Source of the DNA: Nemertoderma westbladi
Taxonomy: Eukaryota; Xenacoelomorpha; Nemertodermatida; Nemertodermatidae
Direction: 5' to 3'
DNA length: 32,399 bases
NCBI GenBank assembly: GCA_032718475.1
Contig: JAUCBJ010007508.1
Span: 1-32,399 of the forward strand
Both the position numbers and the translations under genes were made by a program. Below the pieces are notes generated by a model, which worked only from the letters and a program-made list of their open reading frames with translations, made no database searches and had not been told where the DNA came from. Each line of letters begins with the position of its first letter. Position 1 is the first letter of the stretch. Below are positions 1 to 8,795 of this stretch, in pieces.

Positions 1-368
1 AAAAAATTCAAAAAAATTAAAAAAATTAAGGATCTAACAGGAATTACCTACATTATATGCCCTACGTGAATACTACGCCATGAAATTTTTCTTAAGTACA
101 GTACATACATAAACTCAGTACACCATTTACACATCTCAGCTTGCCCTTTATAAATAACCATAGTGCTAATATCTCAAGTCAAAAACTATTAAATCGTATA
201 ACTAAAAAAATCAAAATTCCAATAACTAAAACAAACAGCGGATTTAATAGTGTCGCTATAAGTATGGCACACATTTGGAATCTCATAGATAAAAAAATTC
301 CGAAGCATTGGAAACTTAAAATATATTACAATTTAATAAAAAAATATTACTACTCAAAATTCGAATGA
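1..368 (+). pseudogene. LINE reverse transcriptase, C-terminal tail (left duplicate)
   Basis: The frame ending at a TGA at 366-368 gives a basic tail that includes the stretch SGFNSVAISMAHIWNLIDKK. This resembles the end of CR1/Jockey-type LINE ORF2 proteins, where a conserved WN followed by a short helix-rich tail comes after the RT thumb. No start codon of its own is expected. It is the downstream end of a much longer ORF whose upstream part lies outside the window. The right duplicate (9067-9294) is contiguous with RT thumb sequence, which supports this reading. The copy is inactive as seen here. Confidence 0.6.
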
Positions 369-750
369 GCTGCTATCACTTAAATAAAAAATAACATATC
401 GCGATGCTTTGATTAATAACAAAATATATATATTTGTGCTGCAATGTATTGCCACCAAACTAGAAAACTATAGGGCCTACTAAGTACTGTAGTTTACCGA
501 GGAGTACAGTTCGTACAGTTTAATTTAATTCTACTGTATTTAGGTTAATTATGTGTGTTACATATGTACTGTAGATCTGGAGAGTCTGCTGACGCTTATT
601 GCCGCGCTTTGGGTACTGCCCTCAGCGCTGCCTCCAAATTTTACTTTGGAGTTTCAGACTATAAAATAATAATAATTATTATTATTTTTGCATTCCAACT
701 ATAATTCCCATAGTTGAGAAATTAAAAATTACATTAATGTTAATTTTTAG

Positions 751-984
751 GAAAGAAATACCTTCTGGTTGAACATCAAATCGTGTGTCTCCAGAAAATT
801 CCTGAGCTTTCAAATACCACAGGAGCAGCAGCGAGGTGCAGAGGAAAATATAGCGAATGTATTCAATAGAAGATGCAGGATTCTCCTGCCATCAACAATG
901 ATCGCATTCAATTTCGGTTATTGGTTGCTGATTTACGTTGAAACTTCCTCTCTTGTTGAAACTTACATGAAAGAAGAATTGTAA
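751..984 (+). other. Unrecognised open frame in LINE 3' flank (also at 9677-9910)
   Basis: An open frame of 77 codons follows an acceptor-like TTAATTTTTAG and ends at 984. It has a polar first half and a hydrophobic stretch near IAFNFGYWLLIYV. I do not recognise it, there is no ATG at a sensible start, and no upstream donor is evident. It is present twice only because it lies in the duplicated block. It could be a terminal exon, an exon relic or chance. Confidence 0.15.
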
Positions 985-1570
985 TCAACTCCCGCTTAAA
1001 ACATAATTTTAACATACTGTACTATTATTAGTATATTATGTATAGTATTGTACCTATTTAAGTCATTTAATCCTCCTCTCCTCTCCCTTGTGTGATACTT
1101 GTATGCGAGAGCAATTAGGCATCTAGAATACCTTGAGTAGTACTATAATCATTGGTAAACATTGATCATGGTATATTGAATTGAATTTTAATTTTTTGAA
1201 TTTTAATTTATTTTCCATCGAGTAACAATGAATAAGGTAAACCTTGTATAAAATGCACCCCGACACCATTTAGTAAAGGTAATCCAAAGAGTTGAGGTGA
1301 GGAAATGGGGTGAGAAGGCATGCATTGGGTATGATGGCCTGGATGGCAGCTCTAATAGCATAGCTAGTTAGCGCTGCCACCCAGGTAATGATACATTAGA
1401 GTAATGAAATTCGCGAGTTATGTAATGAACAGGACATGAAGAAGGGATGGATGGTATCATTGAACGATAAATTGTGAACAATGCTTTAAAAAATACTAGT
1501 TGAAACAAGAACGTGGGAGCCAGAAATTGTCAATTTGTTACAATTTAATTATTTAATTTCTACTAACTAG
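985..1570. other. AT-rich non-coding flank
   Basis: No coding or RNA gene is supported here. The stretch has a CT-rich run near 1071-1090 and a weak 7-bp inverted repeat (TGGCAGC/GCTGCCA) near 1344-1380. It ends at the breakpoint of the long duplication, immediately before the LTR-like repeat. Confidence 0.5.
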
Positions 1571-2215
1571 ATCGGGATCCAGCGGAATTGTAGCGCACCT
1601 TTTGGTTGATGCTATCTTCTCACCGGGAAGATAGCATGGGGGGGAGTGTTAGCTTATCCAATTCCGCTAACATGAACCCACAAAGTAAGCCGTTGAGCAA
1701 TATTGGGAGCACGAGGTTGATTACCAATCAACCTCGTGTCAGCCCAGTAAACGGGGACAATAGGCCCCAAAGGAGACACACACAATAAGGGTCAGGGGCC
1801 AAACCCCTAACAGAGAGAGAACAACAGGGGCAACGGGAAACACACCAGGGAAGGTGAAAGGGCGAGAAGTGGGATATTAGCCAATGGGGGGACAGCATCG
1901 ACTAGGTACAGTAATATGGCCAACTGTGCAGTACATATATTACCTGTTGGTGCTTCCCTATTCAGTTTAGTTTACTCAGTCAGATCAGTAGGGTGGAACG
2001 GGGACTTCTGTCACCGTCCGCTACCGCCATCACGTGTAATACTTCTGTACTTATCTACCGGTAACCAGTTATCCATGTCTGCTATATCAACTATATTATA
2101 CCTTTCTACATATTACCGAACATCAGAACTCTAAACGAACCTTTTCATATACACGGCGGGGACGCGTAGATAGAAAACCCGAACGGATAAACCGGGATCC
2201 GTAGATCCCGTCACA
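1571..2215 (+). repeat. Left LTR-like direct repeat
   Basis: It matches 4615-5250 along its whole length with many substitutions. Shared landmarks are the start CCAGCGGAATTGTAGCGCAC, a block TCAGGGGCCAAACCCCTAA, the string GATATTAGCCAATGGGGG and the end CACGGCGGGGACGCGTA. It contains two strong stem-loops: 11 bp at 1609-1619/1627-1637 and 12 bp at 1710-1721/1727-1738. The CCAAT-containing string and the AT-rich stretch near 1910-2110 would suit a promoter, but no start site can be fixed. Confidence 0.75.
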
Positions 2216-2274
2216 GTGATAGAACTAGATCCAACCAACTGACAGACTGTGGCGGCCAGCCACCAAAGACGAAG

Positions 2275-2934
2275 ATGAGTCGAGAGAAAGGAACGACACC
2301 GCCACGGACCCCGGACGACGATCTAACGATCCGCGAGGCCACGGCGAGACGATACGAACCCACGACGCCGGTCGATGCTACGCCGACCACGTCGACGCAC
2401 GTTGACGCCACGTCGATAACGAGCGACCCGGCGAACCAAGATGTGGGGGGTCGTCTACAAAGAGAAATTGAGTCGGGAGGAGAAGAGGAAGACGAGTCGA
2501 CGCGGAGCGAGGGTCGACGCACCGATGTCGCCAGCCAGCCACAGGCCGAGGACGACGAACGGTCCACCGGAACGGCGACGGTGGGGCCGTCGGTACGACG
2601 TCGGACCCGGAGAGATGGAGGAGAGGTCGGCGACGAGGACGTCGGGGTTTCTGATCGACTTCGACGAGCCTACCTCGCGACCAGGGAGCGACTGAGAGAG
2701 GCCAAAGGAGGGGCGAAGATAGACGAGGTGAGACTGAGGAGACGACTAGGTGAGTCGAACAGATACTTTGATTACCTAGTGCGTTCTGGGCAGGGAGAAC
2801 TAGCCGAGGAGAGGGCGAGGGGAGTTGTCAACGAACTGATTGAACTATGGGAATGTGGGGGTATGGAACCTAGCGTAGTGTACGTAGGGCCATACTTAGT
2901 CGATGCCCGGAGGAGTGTCGGAAGGAGTGTCTAG
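2275..2934 (+). CDS. Unknown ORF of LTR-like element (gag-position)
   Basis: This 219-codon frame starts at ATG 60 bases after the left direct repeat, the usual place for gag in an LTR retroelement. Roughly residues 1-110 are low-complexity and rich in Thr, Arg, Asp and Glu, and look disordered. Residues 120-200 are charged and probably helical (around SDRLRRAYLATRERLREA and EERARGVVNELIELW). I see no zinc knuckle, protease or RT motif and do not recognise the family. Base composition is far more GC-rich than the surroundings, and an intact frame this long suggests past selection. The 3' end overlaps another open frame in the -1 phase. A gag-like or accessory protein is inferred from position only. 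Confidence 0.5.
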   Translation: MSREKGTTPPRTPDDDLTIREATARRYEPTTPVDATPTTSTHVDATSITSDPANQDVGGRLQREIESGGEEEDESTRSEGRRTDVASQPQAEDDERSTGTATVGPSVRRRTRRDGGEVGDEDVGVSDRLRRAYLATRERLREAKGGAKIDEVRLRRRLGESNRYFDYLVRSGQGELAEERARGVVNELIELWECGGMEPSVVYVGPYLVDARRSVGRSV

Positions 2935-3295
2935 AGGAGTGTCCAGAGGAGTGTCCGGAAGAGACGCAGGTCCGGTTTGGAGGCATACCGACAAGGGAGA
3001 AGTCGAGAAGGAAGGCAGGATGGAAAGGGATAGGACTATTATTCTACCTTCTGTTCTGCCTGTTCTTTCACTTTCTATTCATTCTGCCGGCGGGAGACAA
3101 CAAGGAGGGAGGTGGCATTTTGATGCCAGGAGATGAGCTAGTTAAGAAGGCGGCGGAGAGACCCGATTTCAGGGTGGCAGAAGAGGGAGAACCAATTCCT
3201 GGTGAGATGGAATTGGCAAAGAGAGTGCGGCGAATCCTACAGGACCTACAAGAGCAGCAGTGGGAGAGTGCCTGTTGGAAGAATCGCCCTAGTTA
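2874..3295 (+). CDS. Overlapping -1 frame with Cys repeats and one membrane helix
   Basis: A second frame, in -1 phase to the upstream ORF, is open from 2874 to a TAG at about 3293. Its first third reads a GAGGAGTGT-type microrepeat as EEC units (ECLEECPEECPEE). A basic patch (TREKSRRKAGWK) follows, then a strongly hydrophobic segment (GLLFYLLFCLFFHFLFIL). A charged tail contains MPGDELVKKAAERPDF and a helical RRILQDLQEQQWE. There is no upstream ATG in this frame, so expression would need frameshifting in the 60-base overlap, splicing, or the internal ATG near 3122. It could be a small envelope-like or anchoring protein. Alternatively it was once one ORF with the upstream frame, separated by an indel. 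Confidence 0.35.
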
Positions 3296-3475
3296 GGAGG
3301 TTTAGTCGTCCAATATTTTGGACTGAGGGGGGTGGGAATGAGGGCGAGACGCCCTTCCCACAAAAATAATTATTTAATTTAAATAAACTATAATAGATAA
3401 TTAAATAATTAAAAGGTAGAAGGTGAGTAAGTTAGAAGGCGGCGGGGTAAGGGAGTGTGGCATATTGTCATGCCA

Positions 3476-3800
3476 CGAGTAGTAAGAGAGGGGTTGTGGG
3501 CACCGGAAGCGCCACGTAGAAAGTAGTAAGAGAGGGGTTGTGGGCACCGGAAGCGCCACGTAGAAAGTAGTAAGAGAGGGGTTGTGGGCACCGGAAGCAC
3601 CACGTAGAAAGTAGTAAGAGAGGGGTTGTGGGCACCGGAAGCGCCACGTAGAAAGTAGTAGCAGAGAGTGGTTGTGGGCACCGCAAGCGCCACGTAGAAA
3701 GTAGTAGCAGAGATTGGTTGTGGGCACCGCAAGCGCCACGTAGATAGAGGTGGTGAAAGAGTGGTTGTGGGCACCGCAAGCGCCACGTAGAGAGTAGAAA
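3476..3800 (+). repeat. 44-bp minisatellite, main block
   Basis: Units share the core GGTTGTGGGCACCG and AAGCGCCACGTAGA. The first four GGGGTTG starts lie at 3490, 3534, 3578 and 3622, exactly 44 bases apart. Three further units have a 47-48 base spacing and the variant GCAAGCGCC. The repeats lie inside the LTR-like element after its ORFs. Open frames on the minus strand here (for example CPQPLSYYFLRGA) are only the repeat read through and are not genes. Confidence 0.9.
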
Positions 3801-4260
3801 GGGGTAGACTAAGTATAGTTAGAGTTAGTAGTAGAGTTAGAGTGTTAGAGGTAGTAGAGAGGGCACATAGGGTGCCAGGTAGTAGAGTAGTAGAGGGTAG
3901 ATAGTAGAGTGGTTGTGGGCACCACGAGCGCCACGTAGATAGAGGGTTTTAGTTAGAGTTAGTAGTAGAGTGGTTGTGGGCACCGTTAGCGCCACGTAGA
4001 TGGAGATAGAGTTAGTAAGAGGGTACGTAGTACCGGTTGTGGTTGTGGGCACCGTTAGCGCCACGTAGATAGAGATAGAGTTAGTTGGAGGATTTTAGTC
4101 AGAGTTAGAAAAGAGTTAGTAGACTTAGCAGAAAGTTAGAGAGTTCTAGTTAGAGTTAGTAGAAAGTTAGAGGCTTTTAGTTAGAGCTAGAAGTAGTAAG
4201 AGTTAGCAGAGAGTAGAGTAGAGTTAGTAGAGTTAGGAGTTAGTTAGAGTTAGAGAAGTT
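3801..4260 (+). repeat. Purine-rich TAGAGTTAG tract with dispersed minisatellite units
   Basis: The plus strand is dominated by GTTAGAGTTAGTAG-type words with few C residues. Three isolated copies of the minisatellite core occur at about 3910, 3971 and 4042, each with its own three-base variant before AGCGCCACGTAGA. No gene is supported. Its position in the last part of the internal region is where plus-strand priming polypurine tracts occur in LTR elements, but no single compact tract abuts the right repeat. Confidence 0.7.
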
Positions 4261-4614
4261 AGATAGTTAGCAAGTTAGACCTTAGATAAGGTAGATAGTA
4301 TGATAGCACAGGGGTAGCATTAGAGATTAGGGCCTTAGGGAGTGGCAGAGAGTAGAGAGGAGATAGTGAGAAGAGCTGTTGGCGAGAAGTTAGAGTGCGA
4401 TTCAGGTGTGGGGAGAGTGTAAGAGTGGGGAGAGAGCGAGTTGAGTTAGAGAGCGAAGTTAGAGTGGCGAGAGTGTTGGGGAAACAAAAATTGTGTGAGA
4501 GAAGCGCACGATCGGCCCGACACGAGACGCCAGAGGGTAGTGACATCATACCCATAGGGAGCGGCCTGGAAAGCCGACTCCAAGAAAATAACCCCACCCC
4601 ACACCCGATAATAG

Positions 4615-5250
4615 ATCGAGTTCCAGCGGAATTGTAGCGCACTTTAGTTGGATGCTATCTTCTTACCGGGAAGATAGCATGGGGGGGAGTGTTAGCTTAT
4701 CCAATTCCGCTAACACAAACCCATAGAGTGAGCCATTAAGCAATATTGGGAGCACGAGGTTGATTACCAATATCAACCTCGTGTTACCCCAATAAAGTGG
4801 GAAGGGAAGGAGAAACACACAATGGAGGGTCAGGGGCCAAACCCCTAACCGAGAGAGAACACAAGGAGTGAAGGGAAACACTCCAAAGGGTGCCAACAGG
4901 GATATTAGCCAATGGGGGGAAGGCATCGGCTAGGTAATGTAATACGGCCAAACCGTGCAATATATATTACCAGTTGACTGCATCAGTTATCTCAGTTATC
5001 AGTTAGTCAGATCAGTTAGGGTGGAGCGGCAACATCTATTACCGTCCACTACCGCCACCACATCATTCAATCAGTGTTTACCGGTATATCAGTTATCATC
5101 AGTTTAACCGTGCTTGCATTACTCATTTTATTATACTTATACTTATGAACTCCAGAACTCTCAACTTAACTGACCCTTTTCATACACACGGCGGGGACGC
5201 GTAAATAGACAAACCCAATGGATAAATCGGGATCCGTAGATCCCATCACA
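4615..5250 (+). repeat. Right LTR-like direct repeat
   Basis: This is the partner of 1571-2215. It retains the 12-bp stem CACGAGGTTGAT/ATCAACCTCGTG (4753-4764 and 4772-4783) with a longer loop than in the left copy. It also retains the ATGCTATCTTC/GAAGATAGCAT stem near 4652-4680. The stems survive although the loops and spacers have changed. Confidence 0.75.
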
Positions 5251-5279
5251 CTCGATCTAGCAAATGATTAAAAAACAAT

Positions 5280-5403
5280 AATAAAACAGTCGGATCATAT
5301 AAAATAACTTGGTGTATTTATTGATAATAGATTGGAGTGGGGGGAACACATACGGACAATAACAAATCAAAATGACACAGGCAATATCTGGCTTAAGACA
5401 GAT
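5280..5403 (+). pseudogene. LINE reverse transcriptase thumb, upstream half (split)
   Basis: The plus-strand frame reads LGVFIDNRLEWGEHI, the conserved LGV-ID-L-W-HI block that follows the palm in CR1/Jockey-type LINE reverse transcriptases. One base is missing just after it, and the frame then resumes as MTQAISGLRQ. An in-frame TAA just before LGV is a second lesion. The fragment stops at the TTAA at 5403-5406, where a 3.4-kb block is inserted. The protein continues after the second TTAA at 8792-8795. Confidence 0.7.
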
Positions 5404-6929
5404 TAACCCTATTAAACGCGGGGGGCGGGTCAATATGACCCCCCCCCCCCCCTGTGGTTTTTTTATTATAATTCTGAAACAAACGCAGTAGGGAATCTGA
5501 AATTTTATATCTTTTCCTAAAAATCTATTGTCTTCCTAGTAGGTAGTGAAAACCGTTTTCAAAAATATTGAGTAGTTTTCGAGTTATAGCACCATTTTTT
5601 AACCCTGCTTTTGGCACTTTTTTGAGACGTTTTTTGAAAATTACATTTCATTAAATATGATTTGTAACATCTCTATTTTTGATTTACACCTGTTTTTTGG
5701 TGTTAGCAATTGGGTGGAATTCATATAAATTATTTTAGAAATTTTAAACTTGTTTTTTTCGGCGGGTGCCAAATTTTGGTGCCAGCACCAAATTTTGAAA
5801 TATGTCAATTTTGTAAATTGATTCTTTGAAACTTGTTTTTTACGCAATTGGGGTTTTTTGGGGTTCTCGTTTTGTTGGAATATATACGAGTTACACCAAG
5901 CGTATCAAACTTGTATTTTTCGGTGCTGTGTGAAAATTTGGTGCCAGCACGAAATTTTTAAAATCCATTCAATAGTTAAATAATTCAATAGTTTTAGAGG
6001 TTTATGGCTGTTCTGAATTCAATGGAATATAATTATCAAACTAGACATCTCTAACTTGTGTTTTTCGGAAGTGGGTGCAAAATGTGGTGCTAGCACCAAA
6101 TTTTGAAAATCATCAAATATATCAATTAATTGTGTCACCTTGTTTCTTGCGTTATACGGGTTTGTGAGGGTTCTGAATTCAATGGAATCAGTAAAAATTT
6201 CATAAGAGTTTTCAAACTTGTATTTTTCGCCGGTGGGTGAAAATTGTTGTGCCAGCACCAAATTTTAGAAAATAAGCAAATTGATCAATAGATAGTATCA
6301 TCTTGTTTCTTGCGTGATACGGGATTATGGGGGTCCTGAATCCGAAGGAATCAATAAAAACAGCACTGGACATCTCAAACATGTACTTTTTGGTGATGGC
6401 TACGAAATTTGGTGCTAGCACCAACATTTTCCTTATTATGCCGAAAAATATAATTAGAATTGATCTAGCAAATTAGAAATGCATTCCATTAGAATCAGCG
6501 CCCCAGAAAACCTAAAAATGTGAATTTATAGCATCGTATAAGCGAATTGATAATTTTGTGTTCAAACTAAAAAGTGCTGGTTACTTGTTTTTTTCATTTT
6601 TTGCCTAAGTAAAGGACTAAAACAACCATTTAGTAATCAGATGATTTTAAACACTTTCCAATGGATTTTGCGCCCCAGAAAACCTGTATTGAAAAACAAT
6701 TAGCCGAAAATTATAACTTTCAAATTTTATGAAAATTGTTCAATACTTGTAATTTTGGTGTAGCAAAATAATCACCCCAGTAATTTTTTTCTAAATTGTT
6801 TTTTTTCGGTCGGATTCGGACTAGTGAGATCTACGTACAAACAAATTTGTTGATTTTAGAAGGAGGAGTTACCATGACCCCCCGGTATTTGTACAACATT
6901 TTTATAGGTTTCATATCTAATAGGGTTAA
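5403..6929 (+). mobile_element. TTAA element A (piggyBac-like, non-autonomous)
   Basis: Left end TTAACCCTATTAAAC at 5403; right end CTAATAGGGTTAA closing at 6929. A G-run, GTCAATATGAC and a C-run form a hairpin just inside the left end, and a degraded version lies inside the right end. The body holds five degenerate repeats of about 160 bp, each centred on a palindrome such as TTTGGTGCTAGCACCAAA. It has no coding capacity; the short minus-strand frames are the repeats read through. It is closest in sequence to copy C. Confidence 0.8.
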
Positions 6930-7199
6930 GGTATCTAAGTTCAGAATGTCTGTTAAGTCACTACTAAATGTCTCAGAAAAAGTAAGTATATCAAACTTAG
7001 TAGAGATATTAAGTATAGTCAGTTATAGCTGGTAGGTTAGAGGGAAGACACGGCAATTTGTGAAGTGAAGTGAATGATAATGTTGCACTGTACACTTTAT
7101 TACTAATTACTATAACTGCTGCATAGACTGAATTAATCAGTACAGTATACAGTACAAACTAAAATAGTCAAACAGAGATTCGACGTAGGGCCTCGGTGC
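6930..7199 (-). pseudogene. LINE 5' end with endonuclease start, carried between A and B
   Basis: The minus strand reads the opening of a LINE apurinic-endonuclease domain, including the ET motif in a form like FDILTFSETF. The same 270 bp at 13495-13762 is about 97% identical. This copy lacks two bases near 7017 and one near 7050 relative to that one, which breaks the frame. Downstream on the minus strand the LINE is cut off by element A at a TTAA. It is passive cargo of the composite block. Confidence 0.6.
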
Positions 7200-8795
7200 T
7201 TAACCCTATTAAACCAGGGGGGGGGGGGGTCAATATGACCCCCCCCCCGTGGTTTTTTTATTATAATTCTGAAACAAACGCAGTTGGGAATCTGAAATTT
7301 TATGACTTTTCCTAAAAATCTATTGTCTTCCTAGTAGAGAAAACCGTTTTCAAAAATATTGGGTAGTTTTCGAGTTATAGCACCATTTTTTAACCCTACT
7401 TTTGGCACTTTTTTTTGAGACGTTTTTTGAAAATTACATTTCATTAAATATGATTTGTAACATCTCTATTTTTGATTTACACCGGTTTTTTGGTGTTAGC
7501 AATTGGATGGAATACATATAAATTGATTTAGAAATTTCAAACTTGTTTTTTTCGGCGGGTGCCAATTTTTGGTGCCAGCACCAAATTTTGAAATATGTCA
7601 ATTTTGTAAATTGATTGTGTGAAACTTGTTTTTTACGCAATTGGGGTTTTTTGGGGTTCTGGTTTCGATGAAATATATACGAGTTGCACCAAGCGTATCA
7701 AACTTGTATTTTTCGGTGGTGGGTGCAAATTTTGGCGCTAGCACGAAATTTTGAAAATTCATTCAATTGATAAAATTGTTTGTGACAATATATTTCTTGT
7801 GTTTTAGAGGTTTATGGCTATTCTGAATTGAATGGAATATATAATTTTCGAACTAGGCATCTCAAACTTGTATTTTTCGGAAGTGGGTGCAAAATGTGGT
7901 GCTAGCACCAAATTTTGAAAACCATCAAATATATAAATTGATTGTGTCACCTTGTTTCTTGCGTTATACGGGTTTGTGAGGGTTCTGAATTCAATGGAAT
8001 CAGTAAAAATTTCATACGAGTTTTCAAACTTGTATTTTTCGCCGGTGGGTGAAAATTGTTGTGCCAGCACCAAATTTTGGAAAATAAGCAAATTGATCAG
8101 TAGATAGTATCATCTTGTTTATGGCGTTATACGGGTTTATGAGGGTCCTGAATCCGATGGAATCAATAAAAACATCACTGGACATCGCAAACTTGTACTT
8201 TTTGGTGATGGGTACGAAATTTGGTCCTAGCACCAAAATTTGCCAAATTACGCCGAAAAATACAAGTAGCAATGATGGGGCATTTTAGAAATGTATTCCA
8301 TTAGAATCAGCGCCCTAGAAAACCTGAAAATGTGAATTTATATCATAGTATAAGTGAATTAAAAATTTTGTGTTTTAACTGAAAAGTGCTGGTTACTTGT
8401 TTTTTTCGTTTTTTTTTCCTACGCAGAGAGGACTAAACAGCCATTTATAGTGAGCATATCATTTTAAAATATTTTCCAATGTATTTTGCGCCCCAGAATA
8501 CCTGTATTGAAAAACAATTAGCCGAAAAATGTAACTTTCAAATTTTGAGAAAATTGTGCACTACTTGTAATTTTGGTGCTGCATTATAACCACTCCAGTA
8601 CATTTTTTCTTTTCGAACGATCTTAACTAGTGATATCTACGTACAAACAAAAAATCAGACGTTTTTGTAAAAATTTGTAGATTTTAGAGGGTGGCGGGGG
8701 GGTGGGGGGCGGGGGAGGGGTCAATATGAACCCCCCTCCCCCCCCCCCCCCCGGTATTTGTACAACATTTTATAGCCCGGTACTAATAGGGTTAA
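7200..8795 (+). mobile_element. TTAA element B (piggyBac-like, non-autonomous)
   Basis: It starts TTAACCCTATTAAACC at 7200 and ends ACTAATAGGGTTAA at 8795. Both ends keep the subterminal hairpin: a long G-run, GTCAATATGA(C/A), then a long C-run (about 7217-7248 and about 8690-8752). Five palindrome-centred repeats of about 160 bp lie between 7540 and 8240. Substitutions shared with copy D, for example GATGGGTACGAAATTTGGT in the fifth repeat, separate B/D from A/C. No protein is encoded. Confidence 0.8.

Larger units (their letters stand above)
1..1561. repeat. Direct duplication, left copy (partner 8927-10487)
   Basis: Every position I compared matches 8927-10487 at a constant offset of 8926, including two small open frames, homopolymer runs and the AT-rich stretch near 665-690. 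Identity ends at 1561, where this copy passes into about ten bases and then the LTR-like element, while the right copy continues as minus-strand LINE. The left edge lies outside the window. The content is a LINE C-terminus followed by its 3' flank. Such complete identity over about 1.56 kb means either a recent duplication or an assembly duplication of one allele. Confidence 0.9.
1571..5250 (+). mobile_element. GC-rich LTR-like retroelement, non-autonomous
   Basis: Two direct repeats of about 640 bp (1571-2215 and 4615-5250) enclose about 2.4 kb of internal sequence. Both begin with a variant of ATCGxGxTCCAGCGGAATTG and end in GTAGATCCCxTCACA. The interior carries a GC-rich ORF, an overlapping frame with a membrane helix, a minisatellite and a purine-rich tract. 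It has no reverse transcriptase, integrase or protease motif, so the element would need helpers. I found no convincing primer binding site or target duplication. The two repeats are clearly diverged in their middle parts, so the insertion is not recent. LTR retrotransposon is the likeliest class; a DIRS- or Penelope-type element or a tandem relic cannot be excluded. Confidence 0.65.
5403..8795 (+). mobile_element. Composite TTAA-flanked transposon (A + cargo + B)
   Basis: The block begins TTAACCCTATTAAAC and ends TACTAATAGGGTTAA, so the outer ends are inverted and both carry TTAA. Ignoring the block and one TTAA joins LINE RT sequence on both sides in one reading frame (GLRQI before, GQLTNKTKLNIYK after), so the whole block entered a single TTAA. 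Inside are two similar elements in the same orientation, 5403-6929 and 7200-8795, each with its own TTAA ends. They enclose 270 bp of minus-strand LINE 5' end. There is no transposase gene. TTAA target use and CCC-starting ends fit piggyBac; Kolobok and other TTAA-targeting groups are alternatives. Confidence 0.75.

Noticed and set aside
3401-3786. Three long minus-strand frames repeating CPQPLSYYFLRGA
   Set aside because: All are the 44-bp minisatellite translated in different phases.
3476-3800. CRISPR-like array
   Set aside because: Units are adjacent and near-identical throughout, with no unique spacers, in an animal-type genome.
5641-8272. Several 68-95 codon minus-strand frames in elements A and B (for example NLVLAPHFAPTSEK)
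   Set aside because: They follow the 160-bp repeat units, recur in every copy with frameshifts and have no protein family signature.
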